A stretch of DNA of 64,000 bases from Marinomonas agarivorans (GCA_002173415.2 NHNK02000007.1:62001-126000), one strand, 5' to 3'; shown: positions 28,681 to 37,496, counted from the stretch's first letter. Notes: generated by a model not told the origin, from the sequence alone. Translations and numbers: made by a program.

Positions 28681-28747
28681 CAGGAGGTTCGAAACCTGCA
28701 CAAGTTCAGGCGGAGTTATTTCCCTCACGGGTCTTGTATTCCTCGCC
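28681..28747 (-). ncRNA. C4-antisense-RNA-like element
   Basis: This leader lies just upstream of the AntA gene, the position of C4 RNA in P1/P7-type immunity loci. On the minus strand it shows interleaved pairings GGCG/CGCC and ACAAG/CUUGU, a small hairpin CCCGUGAGGG, and AGGUU-UCG-AACCU followed by CCUG. The final CCUCCUG is the exact complement of the downstream CAGGAGG ribosome site. The class assignment comes from position, pairing and remembered appearance of C4; a covariance-model search would settle it. Confidence 0.55.
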
Positions 28748-28762
28748 CTCCCGACATAACAC

Positions 28763-28791
28763 TTTTTGTGCCTAAACAGCAGGCACAAAAA
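28763..28791. repeat. Perfect 11-bp hairpin
   Basis: TTTTTGTGCCT and AGGCACAAAAA enclose a 7-base loop. The U-rich arm comes first and the A-rich arm last on both strands, so this is not a standard terminator by itself. It lies immediately upstream of the C4-like element. Confidence 0.6.
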
Positions 28792-28815
28792 AACCAACGC
28801 TTTCGGGGTTGGGTT
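28786..28815 (-). terminator. Terminator upstream of the antirepressor leader
   Basis: On the minus strand AACCCAACCCCGAAAGCGTTGG can fold (with a small bulge) and is followed by a run of seven T. It would stop transcription entering the antirepressor region from the right. Confidence 0.5.
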
Positions 28816-28987
28816 TACCGACTTGTGTATAAGAGGTTTCGACGCCTCAAGGCCAATACTAGATCAGCTCATAGGCTCGATCAAGTAGGAATTCTCGCAA
28901 AATCGTGTAAGCCATTGATTACAGAAAAAATGAGCTCAGAGAGAGATCAGATAGTGGGGAATGTCTTGAGAAATTTATTGAGGCTAC

Positions 28988-29009
28988 GATTAAATCGCAC
29001 GATTTAATC
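28988..29009. promoter_or_regulatory. Palindromic operator of the toxin-antitoxin pair
   Basis: Perfect dyad GATTAAATCG-CA-CGATTTAATC, 62 bases before the antitoxin start. Phd/YefM antitoxins repress their own operon by binding such palindromes. It lies within the 436-base stretch between the two islet genes, which has no convincing protein gene. Confidence 0.65.
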
Positions 29010-29070
29010 AAATTAAACATTTTGCACGGATAATGATACTCTTACTTACCACCCAAGTTTGGAGTTTAAC

Positions 29071-29313
29071 ATGCACACATTAACAGCGAATGACGCTAAA
29101 CGTCATTTTGGCGAACTACTCCTAAGCGCTCAACGAGAGCCAGTTAAGATCAGCAAAAACAACAAAGATGCTGTCGTTGTTATGTCGATTCAAGATTACG
29201 AGGAACTTGAAGCAATGAAAGCAGATTATATTAAACACTGCTTTGAGGCCGCAAAAAAAGATCTCGCACAAGGTGATATCGTTGATGGCGAAACATTCTT
29301 GAAGAGCCTGTAA
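29071..29313 (+). CDS. Type II antitoxin, Phd/YefM family
   Basis: An 80-residue protein starting MHTLTANDAKRHFGELLLSA, the Phd/YefM DNA-binding fold, followed by VVVMSIQDYEELEAM and a short acidic toxin-binding tail. ATG 29071 is chosen because GGAG lies 7-10 bases upstream; a TTG at 29059 would precede that site. It neutralises the toxin encoded 8 bases downstream and represses the operon. Confidence 0.9.
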   Translation: MHTLTANDAKRHFGELLLSAQREPVKISKNNKDAVVVMSIQDYEELEAMKADYIKHCFEAAKKDLAQGDIVDGETFLKSL

Positions 29314-29321
29314 CTTAAAAC

Positions 29322-29621
29322 ATGCAAACGAGCCAATATAAGCTGAGTAAATTAGCGCAGAGCCATTTGTGTAACATTAAAAACTACACAATTGAAAACT
29401 TTTCCGAATCACAATGGCATAACTATAGAGAAAGATTACTCACTGCTTTTCAACTGCTTGCTGACAATCCAGCAGTTGGTAGGCGCTGTGATGAGTTATA
29501 CCAAAATGGCTTCTACTTCCCTATTGGCAAACACACGGCCTACTTTACTAAAGAAGATGACTTTATTCTGGTCGTTGCCGTTCTTGGGCAATCACCGTTA
29601 CCACAGAACCATTTAAAATAG
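29322..29621 (+). CDS. Type II toxin, ParE/RelE family
   Basis: A 99-residue protein with the ParE layout: YKLSKLAQSHLCNIKNYTIENF, then LADNPAVGRRCDEL, FPIGKHTAYF and a final VVAVLGQSPLPQNHL. ParE members poison DNA gyrase, while RelE members cleave mRNA. The PxxGRxCDEL and H-at-the-end pattern favours ParE. Downstream of a Phd-type antitoxin, so a complete module. No truncation is seen. Confidence 0.88.
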   Translation: MQTSQYKLSKLAQSHLCNIKNYTIENFSESQWHNYRERLLTAFQLLADNPAVGRRCDELYQNGFYFPIGKHTAYFTKEDDFILVVAVLGQSPLPQNHLK

Positions 29622-30042
29622 AGTCAATATCAATACAGGCACAACTGTTACGAAAGCATAGAGCTATAACATTGATAGACTCTCTGTTCTTTACAAATAA
29701 AATAAAATCAAGATCAATGATAAAAACGATTCCATAATACGTACTTTGTTCCTTTCTCCTTAGTCATTGATTTCTTGTTTGAATATTGGGGCTGGCGTAA
29801 ATCTTGCTGCAACAAAAGCGAGAGTAATAGTAACGCCAGTGAAATAGGCTAATTGGATGTTACATCCAAGCGCAGATTACTCCCGCAGATATTACAAAGT
29901 CTCCCTTAAATGGAGCGTGGCACGCTAATAACAGTCGGTTTTTTGCACCAAAACAAGGCAAAAAGGAAAAGCGCCGAGAAGAAATCGATATTCAGTCATA
30001 AACAGCGTTCGCTCCCACAACAATTAGAAGAATGAGGTGACA
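29622..30042. other. Intergenic region before the ATP-grasp operon
   Basis: 421 bases without a supported gene. It holds a perfect dyad TTGGATGT-T-ACATCCAA at 29853-29869 and presumably the promoter of the downstream four-gene operon. A sigma-54 promoter was looked for and not found. Confidence 0.5.
29853..29869. promoter_or_regulatory. Palindrome upstream of the ATP-grasp operon
   Basis: TTGGATGT-T-ACATCCAA, 8-bp arms around one base, about 175 bases before the first gene. It may be an operator for the operon; no regulator gene is adjacent. Confidence 0.35.
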
Positions 30043-31497
30043 ATGGAAACAATGAGCAGTAATTATCAGTCTGGTGATTTTTTTGATGAGTTGATCGATG
30101 CCAAACAACAAGCGCGGCCACCAGCACAACAGCTTCTGGGCTATTTAGACAGTTTGTCGGAGGATGAGTTAGAAACAAGACGTTTAATGGCCGAAGCGAC
30201 GATTCAAGAAATGGGCATTAGCTTCACCGTCTATACCGAAGAAGGCAATATCGATAGAGCATGGCCTTTTGACATTATTCCCCGCATTATCAGCGCCGCC
30301 GATTGGCGCATTGCCGAACAAGGTTTAAAACAACGTTTAACGGCACTCAACCTTTTTATCGACGATCTTTACCATGACCAAAATGTCATTAAAGATGGCA
30401 TTATCCCTGAGCACGTTATCAAAGATTCGAAAAACTTCCGTCCTGAATGTATTGGTATCTCCCCTGCTCATGGGGTGTGGGCACATATTTGTGGCACCGA
30501 TTTGGTAAGGGCAGAAGATGGGGAGTTTTACGTACTGGAGGACAATTTACGCGTGCCTTCTGGTGTCTCCTACATGTTGGAAAATCGTGCGATTACCAAG
30601 CGGGTTTTGCCTGAATTGTTTGAAAAAGATCGTATTCAGCCTATTGGCTCTTATCCCTCACAATTGTTTGATACCTTGGCCTCGTTATCGCCAAGGGACA
30701 TTGAAGAGCCAGAGATTGTGGTGCTGACGCCCGGTATTTATAATTCGGCCTATTTTGAACATGCATTTTTAGCACAACAGATGGGCACAGAGTTGGTGGA
30801 AGGCAGTGATCTATTTGTGGACAGCGATGATTGTGTGTACATGAAAACCATCAATGGGCCAGAGCGGGTAGATGTGATTTATCGCCGTATTGATGATTTG
30901 TTTTTAGACCCAGAGGCGTTTGATTCTGAGTCCGTGTTAGGTGTGCCTGGCTTAATGCGTGCTTGGCGTAAAGGTAATGTGGCTTTGGCTAATGCTCCTG
31001 GGGCTGGCGTGGCGGACGACAAAGTTGTGTATGCCTATGTGCCTGACATTATTCGTTATTATCTAAAAGAAGAACCCATCCTTAAAAACGTCAAAACCTA
31101 TTTGTGTGAAGAGCCGGACCAGCGCGCTTATGTCTTAGAAAATCTGGATAAATTGGTGGTGAAGCCTGCGAATGAATCTGGCGGTTATGGCATGTTGGTT
31201 GGCCCGCATTCCACGAAAAAAGAACAGGCACTATTTGCCGAATTAATTACCAAGCACCCACGTAATTATATTGCCCAACCAACGTTAAAATTATCCACTG
31301 CGCCAACGTTAATTTCTAAGGGTTCTTTAGAGCCTAGGCATTTGGATTTGCGGCCCTTTATTTTGCAAGGTAAAGATATTTATGTCACGGCAGGTGGTTT
31401 GACTCGTGTGGCGATGAAAAAAGGTTCTTTAGTGGTAAATTCTTCACAGGGCGGTGGCAGTAAAGACACTTGGATTGTAGAAACGGAGGAGCTGTAA
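30043..31497 (+). CDS. Circularly permuted ATP-grasp family protein (type 2)
   Basis: A 484-residue protein of the CP_ATPgrasp_2 family (formerly DUF404/DUF407). Typical segments are PFDIIPRIISAADWRIAEQGLKQR written in part as IIPRIISAADWRI, then VLEDNLRVPSGVSYMLENR, VDVIYRRIDDLF and KPANESGGYGMLVGP near the ATP site. The family is predicted to ligate amino acids or peptides, but its substrate is unknown. ATG 30043 follows GAGG; GTG 30037 and ATG 30052 are alternatives. The stop overlaps the alpha-E gene start. Confidence 0.9.
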   Translation: METMSSNYQSGDFFDELIDAKQQARPPAQQLLGYLDSLSEDELETRRLMAEATIQEMGISFTVYTEEGNIDRAWPFDIIPRIISAADWRIAEQGLKQRLTALNLFIDDLYHDQNVIKDGIIPEHVIKDSKNFRPECIGISPAHGVWAHICGTDLVRAEDGEFYVLEDNLRVPSGVSYMLENRAITKRVLPELFEKDRIQPIGSYPSQLFDTLASLSPRDIEEPEIVVLTPGIYNSAYFEHAFLAQQMGTELVEGSDLFVDSDDCVYMKTINGPERVDVIYRRIDDLFLDPEAFDSESVLGVPGLMRAWRKGNVALANAPGAGVADDKVVYAYVPDIIRYYLKEEPILKNVKTYLCEEPDQRAYVLENLDKLVVKPANESGGYGMLVGPHSTKKEQALFAELITKHPRNYIAQPTLKLSTAPTLISKGSLEPRHLDLRPFILQGKDIYVTAGGLTRVAMKKGSLVVNSSQGGGSKDTWIVETEEL

Positions 31498-32447
31498 TGA
31501 TGTTATCACGAGTCGCAGAACGTTTATTTTGGAGTGCTCGCTATTTGGAGCGGGTAGAAAACACAGCCCGTTTAGTCAGTGTGTATGATGAATTGTTATT
31601 TGATCTTCCTAAAGACATCGAAATCACTTGGTACAACCTGATTGAAATCATTAGCGGTGAGGAAGAGTTCGAGCAGCGTTATAAAGTAAAAGACGAACGC
31701 AATGTCGTGAAGTTTTTATTAGCCGATGATACCAACCCTAGCTCGATTTTATCCTCCTTAAAAATGGTGAAAGAGAACATTCGTACCACTCGTGATGTTG
31801 TACCTGGCGAAATGTGGGAGTTGATTTGTGAGCTTGATTTGTATGCGACCCAAAACATTAAGCAAGGCATTAATCGCTCTGGTCGACATATGTTCTTGAA
31901 TACCTTGATTGAAGGTTGTCAGAAGATTATTGGGTTATTGGCTGGCACTATGAGTCGTGACTCAGGTTGGCATTTTTTAATTATGGGTCGTTATTTAGAA
32001 CGCGCCGATATGAATACTCGCATTCTTGATGCGGCCACCTCATTGATAACACAATCCGCCGCAGATCAGGGTTTGCATTTGGATCAGGTTATTTGGTCTA
32101 AAGTGCTCAAGTCGCAAAGTGGTTATTTGGATTATCGCCGTTCAGTACGTACTTCGATTACAGGGGCCAAGGTCGTCAATTTTTTATTAAACGATCCATT
32201 TTTGCCACGTACGTTAACTTACTGTGTAGAGCAAATTAAAATTGCGGCTTCCCAATTGCCCCATGCAGGCCAAGGGATTGCTTCTTTACTAGAGCGTCTT
32301 AAAAATAATGAGTACACCATCCATAGCTCAAAAGACATTAATGATAAATTCAGTGAATATTTAAACGATATTCAGGTGGATATTATTAAACTCACTGAGC
32401 AGATTACGGATAACTGGTTTCAGTTTCATCCAGAAAACACGGCTTAA
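31497..32447 (+). CDS. Alpha-E domain protein (DUF403)
   Basis: A 316-residue all-helical protein starting MMLSRVAERLFWSARYLERVENTARLV, the alpha-E opening. It is always found beside the permuted ATP-grasp protein and is thought to act as its partner. The start codon overlaps the ATP-grasp stop (TAATGA), so the two are co-translated. The same domain is present fused to an ATP-grasp in the next gene. Confidence 0.92.
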   Translation: MMLSRVAERLFWSARYLERVENTARLVSVYDELLFDLPKDIEITWYNLIEIISGEEEFEQRYKVKDERNVVKFLLADDTNPSSILSSLKMVKENIRTTRDVVPGEMWELICELDLYATQNIKQGINRSGRHMFLNTLIEGCQKIIGLLAGTMSRDSGWHFLIMGRYLERADMNTRILDAATSLITQSAADQGLHLDQVIWSKVLKSQSGYLDYRRSVRTSITGAKVVNFLLNDPFLPRTLTYCVEQIKIAASQLPHAGQGIASLLERLKNNEYTIHSSKDINDKFSEYLNDIQVDIIKLTEQITDNWFQFHPENTA

Positions 32448-32569
32448 GTAGAAAAAATGCCTGAATTAATCATATGAATATTCGCCCGTTATTCTATTAC
32501 CCTATAAGCTTAACAAGCGCATCGTCTTTGCTATTGCTTTGGCTTATGCTGATTGCTAGCCAAGCAGTT

Positions 32570-32595
32570 CTGCGAATCTGTCAAACAGTTCGCAG
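32570..32595. repeat. Hairpin before the fused ATP-grasp gene
   Basis: CTGCGAA-t-CTG-tcaaa-CAG-TTCGCAG forms a 10-bp stem with one bulge in the 196-base gap. It has no U-run, so it may be an attenuation or processing element rather than a terminator. Confidence 0.4.
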
Positions 32596-32643
32596 TTAGA
32601 ATGATGTGCTATCGCTTTTTACATTTTTGAGTTTAGACACGCT

Positions 32644-35193
32644 ATGCCGGCCAAATCTGATTTAACCGATGAGAAAGCCTCTTCTGCTTTCACATTATCT
32701 GTATACGATGCTCCCACGCATGCCTATGACGAGGCGCTGGACGAGACCCGTTTGCCTCGTCACCCTTGGCAATTTTTACTCCAACAATTGCAAACGTTAG
32801 GTGATGTAGGGGTACAAGATTGTAAACGGCAAGCGCAACGAATTCTTAGAGAAGATGGTGCTGTTTATGATCTTAGCCATGAGGTAAAAACATCACGAGT
32901 GTGGGCTCTGGATATTGTTCCGAATATTATTGCGGCATCAGAATGGCAACAAATTGAACAAGGTCTACAACAAAGAGCCAGATTATTAGATGGCATTTTG
33001 CAAGACATTTACGGCGAGCAAAACCTGATCAAGCAAGGCCTCATACCAGCCGACATTCTTTTCACGAATCCTGCTTTTTTACGCCAATGCCATAATATGC
33101 CGATCGTTGGCCAACATGCTTTATTGCTGCATGCTGTGGACATGGTGCGGGATGTTTCGGGTCAATATCATATTATTGCGGACCGTACTCAAATCCCTAG
33201 TGGCAGTGGCTACGCTTTGGAAAACCGTACGGTCATGTCCAGAGTCATGCCTGAGACGTACCAACAAAGTCAGGTACGACGTTTGGCGCCTTTCTTTCAA
33301 ACCTTAAAGCAAACATTAGCCGCTTTAACCTTACCGTGGACTAACACACCACGCATTGTCATATTGTCCCCCGGTGTATTTAATTCGAATTATTTTGAAC
33401 AAACCTACCTAACCAACTATCTTGGTTTCCCCTTGGTTCAAGGTGGTGATCTTACCGTTCGTAATGGCAAGGTTTGGATGAAATCATTAAATGGCTTGGT
33501 GCGTGTGGATGTTATCATCCGACATATTGATGATGTGTACTGCGACCAGGCTGAACTGCGCCCAGATTCGATGCTAGGCGTGGCTGGCTTACTCGAAGCT
33601 GCTCGTGCTGGCAATGTTGTGCTGGCCAATCCATTAGGCTGTGGGATTTTGGAAGCACCAGCGTTATTAAAATATCTACCACGTGTTAGTGAGTTTCTCT
33701 TAGATGAGCCTTTGCTCCTCCCTTCTGTACCCACTTGGTGGTGCGGCGAACCTGATGATTTAGCGTACGTGATCGCCAATATTGAGAAGCTGATTATTAA
33801 GCCGACAAGTCGTCAACAGGGGCCGAGCATTTATGGTCATACCCTAACAGATGCAGGCAAAGCCGATGCGATTGAGATGTTACAAGCACAACCGCACTTG
33901 TATGTCGCACAAAGTTATATTCCTGGATCAGTCATTCCTGTTTGGCATAGTGATGGGTTGCAGGCAAAGCCGAGCCTATTACGCACTTTTAGCGCAGCTA
34001 CACTCAATGGCTATCAAGTGCTACCTGGTGGGCTATCACGTGTTGGCGCCGCCACAGAAGAAATGATTGTCTCGAATTTGTCTAAATCCAACAGTAAGGA
34101 CACATGGGTTTTGGCGGAAAAACCAGAAAGCCCCATTACCTTATTAAGCGAAGGCAAAAATCTCCCGCTACCAGTGCAAGAAAATGTGCCCAGTAGAGTG
34201 GTAGAGAATTTATTTTGGTTAGGCCGCTACGCAGAACGTATTGAAATGAATGCGCGCTTTTTGCGTACTTTATTAAAAAAATTGTATGACATTGACCCCC
34301 TATCAAACACCAGCTGTACGCTGTTATTAGATGTGATTGCTCGACAAACAACAGGACAAAACCCGTTCAATGACCAACTTCAGCAATCAACTTATCTCTG
34401 CAAACAAGCATTAATAAATCTAATTGCCACAGACCAACAAGGATCGATTAAAGCCGATTTGCAGGCGATTTTAGGATGCAGTGAGCAAGCGAAAGAAACC
34501 TTATCCTCTGATACTCGAATTATTATTAATGGTCTTAGAGACCAATTACACCAGCTCGACCAGTTTCAAGCCGACAACCAAGTATTTTCGCCAGAAGAAG
34601 TCTTAGACAATCTGGTCACTTCCTTACTTGCTTTGTCTGGTCTGTATCACGAGAGCATGTTACGAGGTTTGGATTGGACATTCCAAGAACTGGGGCGACG
34701 CACAGAACGAGCCTTAAAAACAGCTGCCTTAATTCAACTCGCTTTTACTCGCGTCTTAGCAGAAGAAAATGCCCAACAACAGGTTCTGGAGTCTGTATTA
34801 TTGAGCGCCGAGGCCTTAATTTCTTTCCGGCGCCGCTATCGTAATCACTCACAAATCGATTATGGCTTGGATTTATTGATGATGGACGCGATCAACCCTC
34901 GTTCATTGTTTTATCAATTAAGGCAAATTCAGCAATGCTTGTTGGAACTACCAAGGAGCCACGCTAGCCCTGAAAGCGAACTAATTACCCAGTGCCTAGC
35001 CTTGTTAGAAGGTGTGAATTTAATTGAGTTAGTGGCGGTAGAAACCACGTCGCAACAGAGGGAAAAACTCAACCTATTGTTGACTCAACTCATGGACTGG
35101 TTGGGCCAATTTACCAAGCTGATTAATGATAAATATTTTGATCACACCAGTGCCCCTCACCCTTTATCGCAATCAAACTACACTACCAATTGA
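32644..35193 (+). CDS. Fused circularly permuted ATP-grasp and alpha-E protein
   Basis: An 849-residue fusion of the two preceding genes. Residues 40-490 are an ATP-grasp half (ALDIVPNIIAASEWQQIEQG, IPSGSGYALENRTVMSR, VDVIIRHIDDVYCD, GGLSRVGA). Residues 510-820 are an alpha-E half (VPSRVVENLFWLGRYAERIE, then YHESMLRGLDWTFQELGRR). It likely works with the separate pair as a paralogous ligase. A fused and a split version next to each other with a transglutaminase is a known conserved cluster of unknown product. Confidence 0.92.
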   Translation: MPAKSDLTDEKASSAFTLSVYDAPTHAYDEALDETRLPRHPWQFLLQQLQTLGDVGVQDCKRQAQRILREDGAVYDLSHEVKTSRVWALDIVPNIIAASEWQQIEQGLQQRARLLDGILQDIYGEQNLIKQGLIPADILFTNPAFLRQCHNMPIVGQHALLLHAVDMVRDVSGQYHIIADRTQIPSGSGYALENRTVMSRVMPETYQQSQVRRLAPFFQTLKQTLAALTLPWTNTPRIVILSPGVFNSNYFEQTYLTNYLGFPLVQGGDLTVRNGKVWMKSLNGLVRVDVIIRHIDDVYCDQAELRPDSMLGVAGLLEAARAGNVVLANPLGCGILEAPALLKYLPRVSEFLLDEPLLLPSVPTWWCGEPDDLAYVIANIEKLIIKPTSRQQGPSIYGHTLTDAGKADAIEMLQAQPHLYVAQSYIPGSVIPVWHSDGLQAKPSLLRTFSAATLNGYQVLPGGLSRVGAATEEMIVSNLSKSNSKDTWVLAEKPESPITLLSEGKNLPLPVQENVPSRVVENLFWLGRYAERIEMNARFLRTLLKKLYDIDPLSNTSCTLLLDVIARQTTGQNPFNDQLQQSTYLCKQALINLIATDQQGSIKADLQAILGCSEQAKETLSSDTRIIINGLRDQLHQLDQFQADNQVFSPEEVLDNLVTSLLALSGLYHESMLRGLDWTFQELGRRTERALKTAALIQLAFTRVLAEENAQQQVLESVLLSAEALISFRRRYRNHSQIDYGLDLLMMDAINPRSLFYQLRQIQQCLLELPRSHASPESELITQCLALLEGVNLIELVAVETTSQQREKLNLLLTQLMDWLGQFTKLINDKYFDHTSAPHPLSQSNYTTN

Positions 35194-35213
35194 ATGCAAG
35201 CGAGCAGTAAAGA

Positions 35214-36098
35214 ATGAAATTTCAAGTGCGTCATATTACTGAATACCAATACAGTGCTCCCGTGAGCCTCTGTTACAATTTAGCGCATTTACTACCACGT
35301 AATACATCGCAACAGAATTGCCAACTACAAAAGTTGGCAATTACCCCCACACCGAGTTATCAACAGATTCGCTCAGATTACTTTGGCAACCAAACCCTCT
35401 ATTTTTCTATCGAAGAGCTTCATAATAGTCTAACGATTGATGTGATCAGTGATGTCGAAGTGACACCACTCTTCCTCGATCAATCATTAGATTCTTCCAT
35501 AACTTGTGGTCAGTTAAGACAACAATTACAGCAAACAACTTTGCCAGAACAACGATTAGTGAAAGAGTACCTATTTGATTCTCCTCATATACAGTGTTCA
35601 GAGCAATTGAGCGCCTACACTGATGACTGCTTCATTGATCAGCAACCACTGCTGGCAGCAGTGCAAGATTTCACCGCTAAGATTTTCCACGAATTTACCT
35701 TCGACCCCAACACCACAGATGTCGCCACGCCGTTGGAGCAAGTGCTGCACCAACGTAGTGGTGTTTGTCAGGATTTTGCGCATTTAGCAATTGCTTGTTT
35801 ACGCTCTGTTGGCCTACCTGCTCGTTATATGAGCGGTTATTTAGAAACACTCCCTCCGCCAGGAGAAGAAAAGCTGGTTGGTGCAGATGCATCCCACGCG
35901 TGGTTTGCGGTTTATATGGGGGAGAAACTAGGCTGGGTCGAGTTTGATCCAACCAATAATGTTATGCCTTGTGAACAACATATTGTGACAGCATGGGGCC
36001 GTGATTATGCTGATGTCGCACCACTACAAGGGCTTATTTTTGATGGTGGGGATGAACAACACTTGCGTGTATCCGTCGATGTGAAACGTCTTTCCTAG
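35214..36098 (+). CDS. Transglutaminase-like cysteine protease family protein
   Basis: A 294-residue protein. An N-terminal beta domain (MKFQVRHITEYQYSAPVSL) is followed by the papain-like core with Cys in RSGVCQDFAHLAIACLRSVG (about residue 185), His in DASHAWFAVY (about 228) and Asp in WVEFDPTNN (about 244). The triad is intact. No signal peptide, so cytoplasmic. It probably hydrolyses or trims the peptide bonds made by the ATP-grasp proteins upstream. Last gene of the operon. Confidence 0.92.
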   Translation: MKFQVRHITEYQYSAPVSLCYNLAHLLPRNTSQQNCQLQKLAITPTPSYQQIRSDYFGNQTLYFSIEELHNSLTIDVISDVEVTPLFLDQSLDSSITCGQLRQQLQQTTLPEQRLVKEYLFDSPHIQCSEQLSAYTDDCFIDQQPLLAAVQDFTAKIFHEFTFDPNTTDVATPLEQVLHQRSGVCQDFAHLAIACLRSVGLPARYMSGYLETLPPPGEEKLVGADASHAWFAVYMGEKLGWVEFDPTNNVMPCEQHIVTAWGRDYADVAPLQGLIFDGGDEQHLRVSVDVKRLS

Positions 36099-36203
36099 TG
36101 ACCGACTTAGTGACTTATTTAGTGACTGAGTCTCTACATTGCTTCGCCTTTTTATCATGGAAAAAGGCGCGCAGTAATAATGCGAGAGTTACCTAGCAAT
36201 AGC

Positions 36204-36280
36204 GTGGCTATCCAAAAATAAGCATTTATCCAAAAATATAAGTGGCTATCGAAAAATATAAGTGGTTATCGAAAAATAAG
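36204..36280 (+). repeat. Short tandem repeats, about 20-bp unit
   Basis: Four imperfect copies of TGGCTATCGAAAAATATAAG-like sequence begin near 36204, 36225, 36242 and 36262. They lie after the transglutaminase gene and just before the shared terminator. No coding function is apparent. Confidence 0.6.
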
Positions 36281-36281
36281 A

Positions 36282-36316
36282 AAACGACCTTGTAGTTAAG
36301 CAAGGTCGTTTTTTGG
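36282..36316. terminator. Bidirectional terminator
   Basis: AAAACGACCTTG and CAAGGTCGTTTTTT form a stem around TAGTTAAG. A-run before and T-run after let it serve the plus-strand transglutaminase operon and the minus-strand hydrolase gene, which converge here. Confidence 0.85.
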
Positions 36317-36327
36317 AGAGCACGCTA

Positions 36328-37266
36328 TTAATTGAGGCTATTTTTGAGGAAGTTACGCATCTTTTCGACGATAAATTCTGCATCTTCTTCCAAAGGGAAA
36401 TGGCCCGTGTCTAAGATGTGGTAATCAATCTCTTTTACATCTCTTTTGTAGGCTTCCGCACCCGCTTCAATAAAGAAAGGGTCGCCTTTTCCCCACACCA
36501 TAAGTAATGGTGGCTGAGTATCACGCAAGTATTGCTGCCATTTTGGATACAAAGCAACGTTCGAATTATAGTCATACAACATGTCTAAGTTTAATTCGAT
36601 TACATCTGGTTGGTTGATGATTGCATGATCAAGCGTCCATGTATCTGGCGTCATGCTTTCTGGATTACGTGCTCCTTGGGTGTATTGCCATTTGATGCTG
36701 CCTAAACCAAATAGTGATTTTTTTCTTTTCGCTTCATCTTCCGGTGTGCGTTTAGACTGCAAACTACCCTGAAGAATTTTACTTAACCCTTCTTCATAAG
36801 CATTGCCATTCATCACAACAAAACCAGCCACATCATTAGGATTTGCTGTAGCGATTCTAAAACCAACCGGCGCCCCAAAATCGTGAATCATCAACACATA
36901 ATTTTTAATACTTTTCTGCTCAAGAAACTGTTGCATGGTGGCTGCAACATTATCGAACGTGTAAGTATATTCTGTATTTTTTGGTTTATCACTGTGGCCA
37001 TACCCTGGGTAATCAGGTGCGATTAGGTAGAACTCATCACCCAAAGCACTCAATACTTCACGATATTGGTAAGAAGAAGACGGGAAACCATGCAGTAATA
37101 CAACCGCTTGTTTTGTTGGATTACCTGCTTCGCGGAAGAATATATTCACCCCTTTTACATTCTCAGTGCCGTATCTTACTTTACTGGTATCCGCATCGGC
37201 ATAACTTGACAATGAAAAAAAAGATAACGCCAGACTAGCAGAAAGCAGTGAAATTAACCTTTTCAT
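36328..37266 (-). CDS. Exported alpha/beta hydrolase with Asp nucleophile
   Basis: A 312-residue protein with a signal peptide (1-24, ending SSYADA). The oxyanion-hole motif is LLHGFPSSSYQYRE. The nucleophile position is Asp129 in LMIHDFGAPVG, not Ser, as in haloalkane dehalogenases and epoxide hydrolases. The catalytic His is in DTGHFPLEEDAEF. It likely cleaves an epoxide or halide compound in the periplasm. Substrate not deducible. Two matching operator-like sites lie upstream, and the gene of a TetR repressor is next to it on the same strand. Confidence 0.85.
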   Translation of the reverse strand: MKRLISLLSASLALSFFSLSSYADADTSKVRYGTENVKGVNIFFREAGNPTKQAVVLLHGFPSSSYQYREVLSALGDEFYLIAPDYPGYGHSDKPKNTEYTYTFDNVAATMQQFLEQKSIKNYVLMIHDFGAPVGFRIATANPNDVAGFVVMNGNAYEEGLSKILQGSLQSKRTPEDEAKRKKSLFGLGSIKWQYTQGARNPESMTPDTWTLDHAIINQPDVIELNLDMLYDYNSNVALYPKWQQYLRDTQPPLLMVWGKGDPFFIEAGAEAYKRDVKEIDYHILDTGHFPLEEDAEFIVEKMRNFLKNSLN

Positions 37267-37294
37267 AACACACCTCTTAACTCAGATAAATTTA

Positions 37295-37312
37295 TTGTAC
37301 CTATTAGTACAA
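37295..37312. promoter_or_regulatory. TetR operator-like site near the hydrolase start
   Basis: Perfect dyad TTGTAC-CTATTA-GTACAA, 29 bases before the hydrolase start codon. It shares TTGTACC and the 18-19-base size with the two sites near the TetR gene. Confidence 0.55.
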
Positions 37313-37428
37313 ACATATTCCTAAAAAAACGACACGCTTAACTCAGCGTATCGTCAGATAACAATGATAACGATAATATGGCTAAAAACACTAGACAAGC
37401 GAATGATATTTCCTGTTTGTCAAAATTG

Positions 37429-37447
37429 TTTGTACCAATTGGTTTAA
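37429..37447. promoter_or_regulatory. TetR operator-like site upstream of the hydrolase
   Basis: TTTGTACCAATTGGTTTAA contains the palindrome core ACCAATTGGT. It is nearly the same as the site at 38121. It lies between the TetR stop and the hydrolase gene. Confidence 0.65.
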
Positions 37448-37496
37448 ATTTAATTGAAGTAAATAAACTTGTCAAGCTCTCTTAGATAAAAGAATG

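Noticed and set aside
28768-29007. 79-codon plus-strand ORF opposite the antirepressor leader
   Set aside because: It runs across the hairpin and terminator structures of the minus-strand leader, is rich in Arg/Lys by chance, and has no ribosome site.
29920-29960. Sigma-54-type promoter (TGGCAC) before the ATP-grasp operon
   Set aside because: The -12 part does not match TTGC at the required spacing, so the match is only to half the motif.
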